Made by a program: the position numbers and the translations under genes
Notes under the pieces: model-generated
What the model saw: the letters and a program-made list of their open reading frames with translations, nothing else
Database searches by the model: none
What the model was told of the DNA's origin: nothing
In this document: positions 10,065 through 20,030 of the stretch, one piece after another
How positions within the stretch are numbered: position 1 is the first letter of the stretch
How the letters are laid out: every line of letters starts with the position of its first letter
Assembly (NCBI GenBank): GCA_947451565.1
Contig: CANFZT010000002.1
Span: forward strand, 1-58,315
Length of the DNA stretch: 58,315 nucleotides
Direction of reading: 5' to 3'
Source: Comamonadaceae bacterium
GTDB taxonomy: Bacteria; Pseudomonadota; Gammaproteobacteria; Burkholderiales; Burkholderiaceae_C

Positions 10065-10730
10065 ATGACCGCTGATTCTGCCTCCATCAACCTGACGCAT
10101 CATTTTTTGATTGCCATGCCCGGTTTGGAGGACGAGGCTTTTGCCAAAAGCGTGGTCTATGTGTGCGAACACAGCGAGCGGGGAGCCTTAGGCTTGGTCA
10201 TCAACAAACCCAGCGACTTGTCGATGGAAGGTTTGTTTGACAAAGTTGACCTGCCTCTGCATCGCCAAGATTTGCTGAATGCTCCTGTGCTGCAAGGCGG
10301 CCCTGTTCACACCGAGCGCGGCTTTGTATTGCACGATGCCATGTGGGTTGACGTGCCAACCCAAGGCGCTGACCAAGACTCGAACCAAGAAGCCGCTCAA
10401 GAAGCGGCGGCCCTAAGCGCTATCAGCGACAAAGAATCGGTCTATGCCTCGACCATGACGATTTCTGGTGGTTTGGAGATGACCACCTCCAAAGACGTGC
10501 TCGAAGCTTTGTCGATGGGGGCGGGTCCCAAACGTGTCTTGATTTCTCTGGGTTACTCAGCTTGGGGTGAAGGTCAGCTGGAGTCTGAGTTGGCCGAAAA
10601 CAGTTGGCTCACGGTGGGGGCAGATACCGCCGTCATTTTTGACACACCGGTGGAGCAGCGCTACGAACGCGCCATGAAGTTGTTGGGCTTGGAGTCATGG
10701 ATGCTGTCTAGCGAAGTAGGGCACTCATGA
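10065..10730 (+). CDS. yqgE: YqgE/AlgH family protein
   Basis: HHFLIAMPGLEDEAFAKSVVYVCEHSERGALGLVINKP. Confidence 0.93.
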   Translation: MTADSASINLTHHFLIAMPGLEDEAFAKSVVYVCEHSERGALGLVINKPSDLSMEGLFDKVDLPLHRQDLLNAPVLQGGPVHTERGFVLHDAMWVDVPTQGADQDSNQEAAQEAAALSAISDKESVYASTMTISGGLEMTTSKDVLEALSMGAGPKRVLISLGYSAWGEGQLESELAENSWLTVGADTAVIFDTPVEQRYERAMKLLGLESWMLSSEVGHS

Positions 10731-11140
10731 ACGCAGTTAATCCCGCAGTGCCTGCCCACTTTCAATCGTTCTTGGCGTTTGACTTTGGCGTTAAACGCAC
10801 CGGTGTGGCCTATGGCAGCCGCCTGCTGCGCGAGGCGCAGCCGCAAGCCACCGTTAACGCCGAGGGCAATGCACGTTGGGCGCTCATCACCCAACGCATT
10901 GCCGAGTGGCAACCCGACGCGCTGGTGGTGGGCGTGCCTTACCACCCCGATGGCGCCGCACACGAGAACACGGCCAAGGCCCAAAAGTTTGCACGCCAGT
11001 TGAACGGACGTTTCAACCTGCCAGTGTTTGAAGTGGACGAGCGTTACAGCACCACCGAAGCGCACAGTCAGGGCGCCAAAGATGCGGACGCGGCCTCGGC
11101 GTGCATCATCCTCAATCAATTTTTTCGAGAGAACTTATGA
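10727..11140 (+). CDS. ruvX: Putative pre-16S rRNA nuclease / Holliday junction resolvase-like (RuvX/YqgF)
   Basis: FLAFDFGVKRTGVAYG, VVGVPYHPDG, DERYSTTEA; 4-bp overlap with yqgE. Confidence 0.93.
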   Translation: MNAVNPAVPAHFQSFLAFDFGVKRTGVAYGSRLLREAQPQATVNAEGNARWALITQRIAEWQPDALVVGVPYHPDGAAHENTAKAQKFARQLNGRFNLPVFEVDERYSTTEAHSQGAKDADAASACIILNQFFRENL

Positions 11141-11640
11141 GTACCCACGGAAACCTCATGCTGGACGCGGAGAGCTTGTACACCGAGTTGCTCAAAGGCG
11201 TGCGTAGCCTGCTCACGCCCACCACACGTTTGGTGGGCATCACCTCGGGCGGCGCTTGGTTGGCCGCACGTTTGCAAAAAGATTTGAAACTTGAAGGCGA
11301 GGCCGGCAGCATTTCGTCAGCCATGCACCGCGATGACTTTGCGCAACGCGGCTTGGCCGATGGCGGTCAAACCAAGCTGCCGTTTGAAGTGAACGGCGCA
11401 CACCTCATCGTGCTCGACGATGTGCTCTACACCGGCCGCACCATTCGCGCTGTGCTCAATGAGTTGTTTGACTACGGCCGTCCCGCCAACGTGCAACTGG
11501 CCGTGTTGGTCGACCGTGGTGGCCGCGAACTGCCCATTCAGGCCGACTTCGCGGCAGCGCGTGTGGCCTTGCCCGCCACCCAATCGCTGGCGCTGACCAA
11601 AGACGACAACGGCCAATTTAATTTCTCAGTCAAGGGCTGA
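11137..11640 (+). CDS. pyrR: Bifunctional pyr operon regulator/uracil phosphoribosyltransferase
   Basis: LVGITSGGAWLAARL, HLIVLDDVLYTGRTIRAVLNELFDYGRP. Confidence 0.92.
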   Translation: MSTHGNLMLDAESLYTELLKGVRSLLTPTTRLVGITSGGAWLAARLQKDLKLEGEAGSISSAMHRDDFAQRGLADGGQTKLPFEVNGAHLIVLDDVLYTGRTIRAVLNELFDYGRPANVQLAVLVDRGGRELPIQADFAAARVALPATQSLALTKDDNGQFNFSVKG

Positions 11641-11655
11641 TCGCACAGAACTCCT

Positions 11656-12618
11656 ATGCTCTACAAACGCAACCCCCAACTCAACAAAAACGGCGAGCTG
11701 ATTCACCTGCTCTCCACCGAAGGTTTGTCACGCGACATCCTCACGCACATCTTGGACACTGCGGCCAACTTCGTGTCGGTCAACGACCGCGAGGTCAAGA
11801 AGGTGCCGCTCTTGCGTGGCAAGAGCGTGTTCAACCTATTTTTTGAAAACAGCACACGCACACGCACCACCTTCGAGATTGCGGCCACCCGCTTGTCCGC
11901 TGACGTGTTCAACCTCGACATCGCGCGTTCATCCGCAGCCAAGGGCGAGTCGTTGCTCGACACCATCGCCAACCTGAGCGCCATGGCTGCCGACATTTTT
12001 GTGGTGCGCCACAGCGAGTCGGGCGCGCCTTACCTGATCGCCGAACATGTGGCCCCGCATGTGCATGTGGTCAACGCCGGTGATGGTCGTCATGCACACC
12101 CCACCCAGGGTTTGCTGGACATGTACACCATCCGCCACTACAAAAAAGATTTCACCAACCTCACCGTGGCCATCGTGGGTGATGTGTTGCACTCACGCGT
12201 GGCGCGCTCGGACATCCATGCACTCACCACCCTCGGCTGTGCTGAAGTGCGGGTGGTTGGCCCCAAGACCTTGGTGCCCAGCGACTTGTCCGCCATGGGC
12301 GTGAAGGTGTTCAACAACTTGGAAGAAGGTATCAAGGGTTGCGACGTGGTCATCATGCTGCGTTTGCAAAACGAACGCATGAGTGGCGCTTTGTTGCCCT
12401 CGAGTCAAGAGTATTTCAAATCGTTTGGCCTCACGCAAGAGAAGTTGCAACTGGCCAAGCCTGATGCCATCGTCATGCACCCAGGCCCGATCAATCGAGG
12501 TGTGGAGATTGACTCGGCCGTGGTCGACGGGCCGCAAAGTGTCATCTTGTCGCAGGTGACGTTTGGTATTGCTGTGCGAATGGCCGTGATGTCCATCGTG
12601 GCGGGGAATGAAGCATGA
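11656..12618 (+). CDS. pyrB: Aspartate carbamoyltransferase catalytic subunit
   Basis: [40 protein letters not shown]. Confidence 0.97.
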   Translation: MLYKRNPQLNKNGELIHLLSTEGLSRDILTHILDTAANFVSVNDREVKKVPLLRGKSVFNLFFENSTRTRTTFEIAATRLSADVFNLDIARSSAAKGESLLDTIANLSAMAADIFVVRHSESGAPYLIAEHVAPHVHVVNAGDGRHAHPTQGLLDMYTIRHYKKDFTNLTVAIVGDVLHSRVARSDIHALTTLGCAEVRVVGPKTLVPSDLSAMGVKVFNNLEEGIKGCDVVIMLRLQNERMSGALLPSSQEYFKSFGLTQEKLQLAKPDAIVMHPGPINRGVEIDSAVVDGPQSVILSQVTFGIAVRMAVMSIVAGNEA

Positions 12619-13943
12619 ACATCCTGATTCAAAACGGTCGTGTCATCGACCCAGCCTCTGGCTTTGACCACAACGCCGATGTGGCGGTGGCTGAGGGCCA
12701 CATCGTGGCAATTGTGAAAACTGATGCGAAGAGTGGCGAAAAATTACCCGCCAATTTCAAAGCCGAACAAACGATTGATGCCAAGGGTTGTATCGTCGCC
12801 CCAGGCTTGGTGGACTTGCAAGTGCGCTTGCGCGAACCCGGTTACGAGCATGAAGGCATGTTGGCCTCCGAGCTGTTGGCTGCTGTGGCCGGTGGCGTGA
12901 CCAGCCTCGTGTGCCCACCCGACACCGACCCCGTGTTGGACGAGCCGGGCTTGATTGAAATGCTCAAGTTCCGCGCCGAGAAGCTGCATCGCGCGCGCGT
13001 GTTCCCGCTGGGTGCACTGACCCGTGGTTTGAAGGGGGAAGTGCTGACCGAAATGTCAGACCTCACCGATGCAGGCTGCGTGGGCTTTAGCCAAGCCGAA
13101 GTGCCGTTGGAAAACACCCAGGTGTTGCAACGCGCTTTGCAATACGCAGCGACCTTTGGCTACACCGTGTGGCTGCGACCGCAAGAAGTTCATTTGGGCA
13201 AAGGCGTGGCCGCCAGCGGCCCACTCGCCACCCGTTTGGGTTTGAGCGGTGTGCCTGTGGCCGCAGAGACCATCGCACTGCACACCATCTTCGCGCTCAT
13301 GCGCAGCACCAAGGCCCGCGTGCACTTGTGCCGCATCTCTAGCGCCGAAGGTGTTGAGCTGGTGCGTGCTGCCAAGAAAGAAGGCTTAGCGGTGACAGCT
13401 GACGTGAGCATCAACTCGCTGCATCTGAGCGACCACGACATTGGCTACTTTGACAGCCGCGCCCGCGTCACCCCTGTGCTGCGCCAACAGCGTGACCGCG
13501 ATGCTTTGCGTGCCGCATTGGCCGACGGCACCCTGGACGCTTTGGTGTCAGACCACACGCCGATTGATAACGATGGCAAGGCGCTGCCCTTTGCCGAAGC
13601 CGAATCGGGTGCCACAGGCTTGGAGCTGTTGCTCAGCCTCTCACTCAAGTGGGCGCAAGACAGCAAGGTGAGCTTGTTGCGTGCGCTCGACGTGCTGACC
13701 GCACAACCTGCCAAAGTGTTGGGCAAGGTGCAAGGACAGAGTACCAGCTTGGGCCAACTGCATGTGGGCGGTGTGGCTGACATCGTGGTGTTTGACCCAG
13801 CAGTTGAATGGCACGTCACCCCCGATGCACTGCACAGCCAAGGCAAGCACACACCGTTTGCGTTTGACATGACGGGCATGTCTTTGCCTGCACGCGTCAA
13901 AGCCACGTTGGTGGCGGGCCACTTGGCCTACCAAGTGGTTTGA
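12615..13943 (+). CDS. pyrC: Dihydroorotase-like protein, probably non-catalytic PyrC' (PyrX) type
   Basis: Type I DHOase fold by sequence ([21 protein letters not shown]), but the HxH metal motif reads QVR; directly after pyrB. Confidence 0.85.
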   Translation: MNILIQNGRVIDPASGFDHNADVAVAEGHIVAIVKTDAKSGEKLPANFKAEQTIDAKGCIVAPGLVDLQVRLREPGYEHEGMLASELLAAVAGGVTSLVCPPDTDPVLDEPGLIEMLKFRAEKLHRARVFPLGALTRGLKGEVLTEMSDLTDAGCVGFSQAEVPLENTQVLQRALQYAATFGYTVWLRPQEVHLGKGVAASGPLATRLGLSGVPVAAETIALHTIFALMRSTKARVHLCRISSAEGVELVRAAKKEGLAVTADVSINSLHLSDHDIGYFDSRARVTPVLRQQRDRDALRAALADGTLDALVSDHTPIDNDGKALPFAEAESGATGLELLLSLSLKWAQDSKVSLLRALDVLTAQPAKVLGKVQGQSTSLGQLHVGGVADIVVFDPAVEWHVTPDALHSQGKHTPFAFDMTGMSLPARVKATLVAGHLAYQVV

Positions 13944-14671
13944 TGCGCAGCTTGAAAGCGATCGTCAAGTTTCTGCGCGTCATCGCATGGGTGCTGCGTG
14001 GCTATTGGATGGTGCGCACCGCGTTTACCAAACTCAGCGATGAGCAGCAAGCCCGCGCGGTCGAGGTGTGGGCGCGTGGCATGTTGGCCATCATTGGCAT
14101 CGAGGTGCGCGTCAAAGGCCACCCTGCACAAGGCCCTGTGCTGATGGCTGCGAACCATATTTCATGGCTGGACATTTTGGTGATGCACGCTGCGTGCCAT
14201 TGCCGTTTTGTGGCCAAGTCTGAAATTCGCAGCTGGCCATTGGTGGGCGTGCTCACCACGGGTGGTGGCTCGCTGTACATCGAACGTGGCTCGCGCAACG
14301 ACGCCATGCGTGTGGTGCACCAAATGGCCAATGCCTTGTGTGATGGTCAAGTGCTGGCTGTGTTCCCAGAAGGGGTCACGGGGGACGGCATCACGGTGTT
14401 GCCGTTTCATGCCAATTTGTTACAAGCGGCGATTTCTGCGGAGGCACCCATTCAGCCTGTGGCATTGCAATTCATGGATGCGCAGACCCAAGAGCGCAGC
14501 TTGGCGCCTTGCTATCACGACCATGACACCTTGATCAGCTCTTTGTGGCGCACGCTTTGCGCACCGCCTCTGCTAGCACAGGTGCGCTACGGTGACATAC
14601 AAAGGGCACAAGGTCGTCAACGTCGCGAGTGGGCGAAAGACCTACAAGCAACCGTGGCACAGTTGATTTAG
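13943..14671 (+). CDS. 1-acyl-sn-glycerol-3-phosphate acyltransferase (PlsC-like)
   Basis: NHISWLDILVMHA (HX4D-like), FPEGVTGDG. Confidence 0.88.
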   Translation: MRSLKAIVKFLRVIAWVLRGYWMVRTAFTKLSDEQQARAVEVWARGMLAIIGIEVRVKGHPAQGPVLMAANHISWLDILVMHAACHCRFVAKSEIRSWPLVGVLTTGGGSLYIERGSRNDAMRVVHQMANALCDGQVLAVFPEGVTGDGITVLPFHANLLQAAISAEAPIQPVALQFMDAQTQERSLAPCYHDHDTLISSLWRTLCAPPLLAQVRYGDIQRAQGRQRREWAKDLQATVAQLI

Positions 14672-15945
14672 CGCAGGGTATCGGCCCAAATGTTTTGCGC
14701 CCAGTTCAGCGCATACACACCTTCCAGTTCATTCGGCGCAGTGGACACGCCGCCTGAACCTGCCACCGTTTTATAGGTCTTGTCTTTCGCGTCGTATTGG
14801 TGAACCGAAGCCACATGCACCACCAGCTTGTCGCTCACAAAGCTGTAGCAAGTGTTGGTAAGCAAAGGGTCTGGATTGACAGGGAGGTCTGACAGCTGCG
14901 CCACGATGGCCGCAGCCGTGACCTTGCCTTGCGAGTTGGCCATGTGGCCCGACTTGGGCATGCCAGGGGCTAGCAAAATTGAATCGCCAATCACGTGCAC
15001 GTCTTTGGCTTGGGTGGATTCAAAGGTTTGGTAGTTCACACCGCACCAGCGTGCATTGGCGTTGGCCAAGCCACTTTGAATGGCAATCGTGCCTGCGCGC
15101 ATGGTGGGCAAGACGTTGATCACATCGGCCTTCACATCGCCTTGGATTTCGAACTTCAGCGTCTTGGTTTTGGCATCCACTGCCACTGTTTTATGTTGGC
15201 TGCGGTACTCCAAGATGTCCTTGTAGTTGTCAGCCCAAAACTTCTTGAACAACGGGCCTTTAGACGTGACGTCTTGGTTGGCATCCAAGATCAACACTTT
15301 GGATTTGGGCTTGTATTGCTTGAAGTAATGTGCCACTTGGCTGGCACGCTCGTAGGGGCCGGGTGGGCAGCGGTAAGGTGCTTCGGGGATGGTGATGGCA
15401 AACACGCCACCATCATCCATGGCTTCGAGTTGCTTGCGCAGTGCCAGAGTTTCTGGGCCTGCCTTCCATGCGTGCAAGATTTGGCCAGAGGCATTGGCCG
15501 CTTGCAAACCTTCAATGCTGCTCAACACCAAGTCAATGCCGGGTGAGAGCACCAGCTTGTCGTAGCGAATGCTGGGGCCGCTGGCCAGAGTGACGGTTTT
15601 CTTGGCCGCATTCATGCTGGCCACATAGTCGCGCACCACATTCACACCGTGATTGCCCGAGAGCTTGTCGTAAGGCGTGGTGATGTCGGCCATGCTCTTG
15701 CTGCCGCCAATGACCAAGTTAGAAATTGGGCACGACACGAAGGCTGAGTTGGGTTCAATCAGCGTGACATCGATGTTGTAGTTCGACAGCATGCGAATGT
15801 ATTTGGCTGCTGTTGCACCGCCATAGCCACCGCCCACCACGACCACGCGTGCTTTTTCAGGAATGCGCCCGGTCGAGGCGCAACCGATCAATGAACCCAA
15901 CGAACCCAATGCCAAAGAGGCTTGTACAAAACTGCGACGTTTCAT
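14668..15945 (-). CDS. FAD-dependent sulfide dehydrogenase flavoprotein subunit (FccB/SoxF type)
   Basis: MKRRSF.. Tat-like N-terminus, VVVVGGGYGGATAAKYIR, CPPGPYERA, VIGDSI, MPKSGHMANSQG. Confidence 0.88.
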   Translation of the reverse strand: MKRRSFVQASLALGSLGSLIGCASTGRIPEKARVVVVGGGYGGATAAKYIRMLSNYNIDVTLIEPNSAFVSCPISNLVIGGSKSMADITTPYDKLSGNHGVNVVRDYVASMNAAKKTVTLASGPSIRYDKLVLSPGIDLVLSSIEGLQAANASGQILHAWKAGPETLALRKQLEAMDDGGVFAITIPEAPYRCPPGPYERASQVAHYFKQYKPKSKVLILDANQDVTSKGPLFKKFWADNYKDILEYRSQHKTVAVDAKTKTLKFEIQGDVKADVINVLPTMRAGTIAIQSGLANANARWCGVNYQTFESTQAKDVHVIGDSILLAPGMPKSGHMANSQGKVTAAAIVAQLSDLPVNPDPLLTNTCYSFVSDKLVVHVASVHQYDAKDKTYKTVAGSGGVSTAPNELEGVYALNWAQNIWADTLR

Positions 15946-15957
15946 GATGTTGTCCTT

Positions 15958-16293
15958 TTAGCGTTGGAGGCTGGCGTAATAGGTGGCGACGCTGTTGATT
16001 TGCGCATCGGTGAGGCCTTTGGTGAGCTGATGCATCACGGTGGCAGGGCGTGTGCCTTCTTTGAAGGCTTTCATTTGCAAGACCATGTAGTCTTTGGGCA
16101 TGCCTGCCAATGCAGGAATGGCAGAGCCTTCTGTGGTGCGGCCGTCTGTGCCGTGGCAATTGGCGCAGGTGGCGGCCGTCGCGCGTTGGTAAAGCGCATC
16201 GGCGGCAGTCTGTGCGTAGGCACTTGAAATAAAACAGGCAGACGCTGCGGCCATCAAAGCCAAGCGGTGTCGCACAGAGAAGCGTTGTGTCAT
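15958..16293 (-). CDS. Periplasmic c-type cytochrome (FccA/SoxE type)
   Basis: Signal peptide, single CANCH haem motif; adjacent to the flavoprotein subunit. Confidence 0.85.
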   Translation of the reverse strand: MTQRFSVRHRLALMAAASACFISSAYAQTAADALYQRATAATCANCHGTDGRTTEGSAIPALAGMPKDYMVLQMKAFKEGTRPATVMHQLTKGLTDAQINSVATYYASLQR

Positions 16294-16387
16294 AGTGAAC
16301 TCCAGCTCGTCTAAAAATTGATAAAACGAAACCGTGAGTCTAAGCGGATTTGCTAGGGCAAAATGCGCCTTTACCGAGAGAAAACTC

Positions 16388-16843
16388 ATGTTGAACCGAC
16401 GACAAACACTCCAGCACAGCTGGGCTGTGGCCACGCTGCTGGGCACAGCCGGCTTTATGCCGTTCAAAGCCATTGCGTTTGATAAATCCGCGTTTGAAGC
16501 CAAGTCAATTGCGGCGGCACTCAAGGCTTTAGGAGCCTCAGCACCTGTTGCCAGTTCAGATGTCACCATCACGGGCCCTGAAATTGCCGATAGTGGTGTG
16601 AGTGTGATGGTAGGTTTTGGCACGACCTTGCCCAACGTCAAACGCCTGTTGTTGTTGGTCGATAAAAATCCTTCTGCGTTGGTGGCTAGCTTTCAAGTCA
16701 GTCCTGCGGTCGACAGCCAGTTTTCACTGCGCATCAAGATGAACCAATCGTCCGATGTGTACGCCGTGGCTTTGACGCAAGATGGCAAAGCCTATTTCGC
16801 CAAGCGCGACATCAAGGTCACCATTGGTGGTTGTGGCGAATAA
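16388..16843 (+). CDS. soxY: Thiosulfate oxidation carrier protein SoxY
   Basis: Signal sequence; C-terminal GGCGE; adjacent soxZ. Confidence 0.9.
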   Translation: MLNRRQTLQHSWAVATLLGTAGFMPFKAIAFDKSAFEAKSIAAALKALGASAPVASSDVTITGPEIADSGVSVMVGFGTTLPNVKRLLLLVDKNPSALVASFQVSPAVDSQFSLRIKMNQSSDVYAVALTQDGKAYFAKRDIKVTIGGCGE

Positions 16844-16860
16844 CGAGAGGAACACACACC

Positions 16861-17178
16861 ATGTCTGAAGCATCTCGTATTCGCATTGTTCCCGCTGGCA
16901 GCAACGCTACCGTGCGCGTGTTGATGAGCCATGAAATGGAATCTGGTCAGCGCAAAGACGGCAACGGCAAAGTTATTCCCGCTTGGCATATCCAAGACGT
17001 GACGGTCTTGCTCAATGGCAAGCCTGTGCTCACGGCAGAGTGGGGCACGGCCGTGTCTAAGAACCCATTTTGGCAATTCACCTTGAAAGGCACCAAAGCA
17101 GGCGATAAGGTGGTCATTCAATGGAAAGATAACCGGGGCGACAGCCGCAGTGATGAGGCCACCGTCGGCTCGATTTAA
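16861..17178 (+). CDS. soxZ: Thiosulfate oxidation carrier complex protein SoxZ
   Basis: LMSHEMESGQRKDGNGKVIPAWHIQDVTV, NPFWQFTLKG. Confidence 0.93.
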   Translation: MSEASRIRIVPAGSNATVRVLMSHEMESGQRKDGNGKVIPAWHIQDVTVLLNGKPVLTAEWGTAVSKNPFWQFTLKGTKAGDKVVIQWKDNRGDSRSDEATVGSI

Positions 17179-17247
17179 TTTGCCTTAGATGTTTTGGTTA
17201 TTAACAACCAAAAACTCTGTAGTTCCCTTTTAGTGCGTCTGCGCTAA

Positions 17248-17278
17248 GAATCCATCCATTGCAAATGTAGATGGATTC
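17248..17278 (+). promoter_or_regulatory. 5'-leader hairpin just upstream of the Shine-Dalgarno of the orphan sulfate-binding protein gene
   Basis: GAATCCATC (17248-17256) / GATGGATTC (17270-17278), inner CATT-GCA-AATG; AAAGGG SD follows. Confidence 0.45.
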
Positions 17279-17291
17279 AAAGGGAACCAAA

Positions 17292-18305
17292 ATGATTCAA
17301 CGTAAAGACTTTCTCAAGACGCTTGCAGCCACCGCACTACTGGCTGTCACGGGTATTGCTGCAGCACAACCTGCGCCCGTCACACTGCTCAATGTGTCGT
17401 ACGACCCGACCCGCGAGTTGTACGTCGAATTCAACCAAGCATTTTCTAAGCAATGGAAAGCCAAGACGGGTCAAGACGTGACCATCAAACAATCGCATGG
17501 TGGCTCTGGCAAACAAGCTCGCTCCATCATCGATGGTTTGGACGCCGATGTGGCTACCCTCGCATTGGGCGGTGATACCGATGCTTTGCATGAGCACGGT
17601 GCGCTCATTCCTAAAGACTGGCAAAAGCGTTTGCCACACAACAGCTCTCCCTACACTTCGACCATTATCTTGGTGGTGCGCGAAGGCAACCCCAAAGGCA
17701 TCAAAGACTGGGACGACTTGGTCAAGCCCGGCATCAGCGTCATCACACCCAACCCTAAAACATCGGGTGGCGCTCGCTGGAACTACTTGGCCGCTTGGGA
17801 GTTTGCCAAACGTAAATATGGTGGTGATGCAAAAGCCAAAGACTTCGTGAAAAAACTCTACGAGAACGTGCCCGTGCTCGACACGGGTGCGCGCGGCTCC
17901 ACCATCACCTTTGCACAACGCAACCAAGGTGATGTGTTGATCGCTTGGGAAAACGAAGCCTACTTGCTCGAAAAAGAATTCGGTGCCAAGTTTGATGTGG
18001 TTGTGCCTTCCATCTCTATCCTTGCTGAACCTGCTGTGACCGTGGTGGACAAAAACGTGGACAAGAAGGGCACACGTGCCGTGTCGCAAGCGTATTTGGA
18101 ATACCTCTACAGCGACGAAGGCCAAGACATCGCTGGCAAAAACTTCTACCGTCCTACATCGCCGAAGGCGCAAGCCAAATACGCCAAACAGTTTCCTAAG
18201 CTGAACTTGGTCACCATCGACAAGTCGTTTGGCGGCTGGAACAAAGCCACCAAAGACCACTTTGCTGACGGCGCGAGCTTCGACCAAATCTATTTGAAGA
18301 AGTAA
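17292..18305 (+). CDS. sbp: Sulfate ABC transporter substrate-binding protein (orphan paralogue)
   Basis: [47 protein letters not shown]; paralogue of 53047-54039. Confidence 0.92.
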   Translation: MIQRKDFLKTLAATALLAVTGIAAAQPAPVTLLNVSYDPTRELYVEFNQAFSKQWKAKTGQDVTIKQSHGGSGKQARSIIDGLDADVATLALGGDTDALHEHGALIPKDWQKRLPHNSSPYTSTIILVVREGNPKGIKDWDDLVKPGISVITPNPKTSGGARWNYLAAWEFAKRKYGGDAKAKDFVKKLYENVPVLDTGARGSTITFAQRNQGDVLIAWENEAYLLEKEFGAKFDVVVPSISILAEPAVTVVDKNVDKKGTRAVSQAYLEYLYSDEGQDIAGKNFYRPTSPKAQAKYAKQFPKLNLVTIDKSFGGWNKATKDHFADGASFDQIYLKK

Positions 18306-18310
18306 TCGTC

Positions 18311-18901
18311 ATGTCTGTTTTGTTAATTGCTGGCAGCCCCTCTGAGCGTTCGCGCACCGCCGCGTTGCTCAGCGCAGTGGGGCAGCGCTTGGAGTTTCGA
18401 GGTGCACAGGCAGAGACCCTGCGTGTGCGCGACTTACCTCCCCAAGCGTTGCTGTTGGCAGACTTTGGTCACCCCGCGGTGATTCGCGCCACAGCCCAAG
18501 TGGCTGCTGCTGACATCGTGGTGGTGGCCACACCGGTTTACAAAGCTGCCTACAGTGGCGTGTTGAAAGTGTTTTTGGATTTGCTGCCGCAGACCGCACT
18601 CAAAGGCAAAACCGTATTGCCATTGGCAACTGGTGGCAGCCCACACCACATGTTGGCTTTGGACTATGCACTGCGGCCTGTGTTGCAGTCGCTGGGCGCA
18701 AAGAATATTTTGCCTGGCATCTACGCCACCGACTCACAGGTGGTGGTCAATCCCGAAGGTGGATATCACGTCGATGAAGACATTGCGGATCGTTTAGATG
18801 ACGCTGTCAACACCTTGATCAACGACCACATTGCCCCTACGCTCACCAACGCTGGTCGTTTCTCGAATGTGCACTTCTCACAAGTGCGATGTAGTGTCTA
18901 A
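18311..18901 (+). CDS. ssuE: NADPH-dependent FMN reductase
   Basis: IAGSPSERSRTAALL, VVATPVYKAAYSGVLKVFLDLLP; heads ssu genes. Confidence 0.92.
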   Translation: MSVLLIAGSPSERSRTAALLSAVGQRLEFRGAQAETLRVRDLPPQALLLADFGHPAVIRATAQVAAADIVVVATPVYKAAYSGVLKVFLDLLPQTALKGKTVLPLATGGSPHHMLALDYALRPVLQSLGAKNILPGIYATDSQVVVNPEGGYHVDEDIADRLDDAVNTLINDHIAPTLTNAGRFSNVHFSQVRCSV

Positions 18902-19033
18902 CCACGCCCTCGTGTTTGCATAAAGCGCTGGCTTGAAGCAAACGTCTTTCTAACTCCCCGACTCATTTTTTGAAACCGCTGTGAATGCGGTCTGGGCGAA
19001 GCCTTGGCCATTCACACCTGAATAGGACGTTTT

Positions 19034-20008
19034 ATGACATTCGCATCTGATATTTCTCGTCGCCGTTTTCTCTCTGTGGCTGCAGCCGCGTCAACGGTCG
19101 TAAGCACCTTGGGCGTTAGCTTGCCAGCCTTCGCCCAAAAGGCCACTCGCACTCTGCGCATTGGCCATCAAAAGGGTTGGCTCTCCATCCTCAAAGCACG
19201 CGGCACCTTGGAAAAACGTTTGGCCCTATTGGGTGTGAACGTGACCTGGACCGAATTCAACGCAGGCCCTGTGCAACTCGAAGCTTTGAACGTGGGCGCG
19301 ATTGACTTTGGTGATGTGGGCGAAGCGCCCCCCATCTTTGCCCAAGCTGCTGGCGCACCGCTGGTGTATGCCGGTGCCACCGTACCTCGCCCGCGTCTTG
19401 AGGCCATCATCGTGCCCAAAGGCTCACCCATCAAAACCGTGGCAGACCTGAAAGGCAAACGCGTGGCCTACAACAAGGGCTCGAATGTGCAGTACTTCTT
19501 GGTCAAGTTGCTAGAGAAAAACGGCCTCAAGTACAGCGATGTGCAGTCTGTGTTTTTGCCTCCGCCTGATGCACGCGCAGCCTTTGAAAAAGGCGCGGTC
19601 GATGCTTGGATCATCTGGGATCCGTTTTTGGCTTCCGCACAAAAAACACTTGATGCACAGTTGTTGGCCGATGCCACTGGCATTGCCAAGAACCGTGGTT
19701 ACTACTTCACTTCTCGTGAGTTCGCCACGCACAACACTGATGTGTTGAAGATTGCCATTGAAGAAGTCAACAACATCGACACCTGGATTTCTAAAAACAA
19801 ACCCGCCGCTGCGGTTGAGTTGTCGCAAGTGTTGGGTTTGGACAAGAGCATCACCGAGGTCTACATCGGTCGTGCAGCGTTTGGCACCGCTCCCGTGACG
19901 CAAGGCATCTTGGAAGAGCAGCAAAGCATTGCGGACACCTTTTTCGAGCTCAAGCTCATTCCTAAAAAGCTCAACCTCTTGCACGCCGCACCTGTGAACT
20001 TGAGCTAA
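19034..20008 (+). CDS. ssuA: Aliphatic sulfonate ABC transporter substrate-binding protein (copy 1)
   Basis: RTLRIGHQKGWLSILKARGTLEKRL, EAPPIFAQAAGA, AWIIWDPFLA. Confidence 0.93.
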   Translation: MTFASDISRRRFLSVAAAASTVVSTLGVSLPAFAQKATRTLRIGHQKGWLSILKARGTLEKRLALLGVNVTWTEFNAGPVQLEALNVGAIDFGDVGEAPPIFAQAAGAPLVYAGATVPRPRLEAIIVPKGSPIKTVADLKGKRVAYNKGSNVQYFLVKLLEKNGLKYSDVQSVFLPPPDARAAFEKGAVDAWIIWDPFLASAQKTLDAQLLADATGIAKNRGYYFTSREFATHNTDVLKIAIEEVNNIDTWISKNKPAAAVELSQVLGLDKSITEVYIGRAAFGTAPVTQGILEEQQSIADTFFELKLIPKKLNLLHAAPVNLS

Positions 20009-20030
20009 GTCACAAGCCAAAGGAGTTGTC

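Noticed and set aside
18914-18943. GTTTGC-N18-GCAAAC inverted repeat after ssuE
   Set aside because: Only 6-bp arms; could be chance without conservation data.
18985-19053. Short uORF (MRSGRSLGHSHLNRTFYDIRI) overlapping the ssuA1 start
   Set aside because: No Shine-Dalgarno and no Cys/Met codons of regulatory interest; likely chance.
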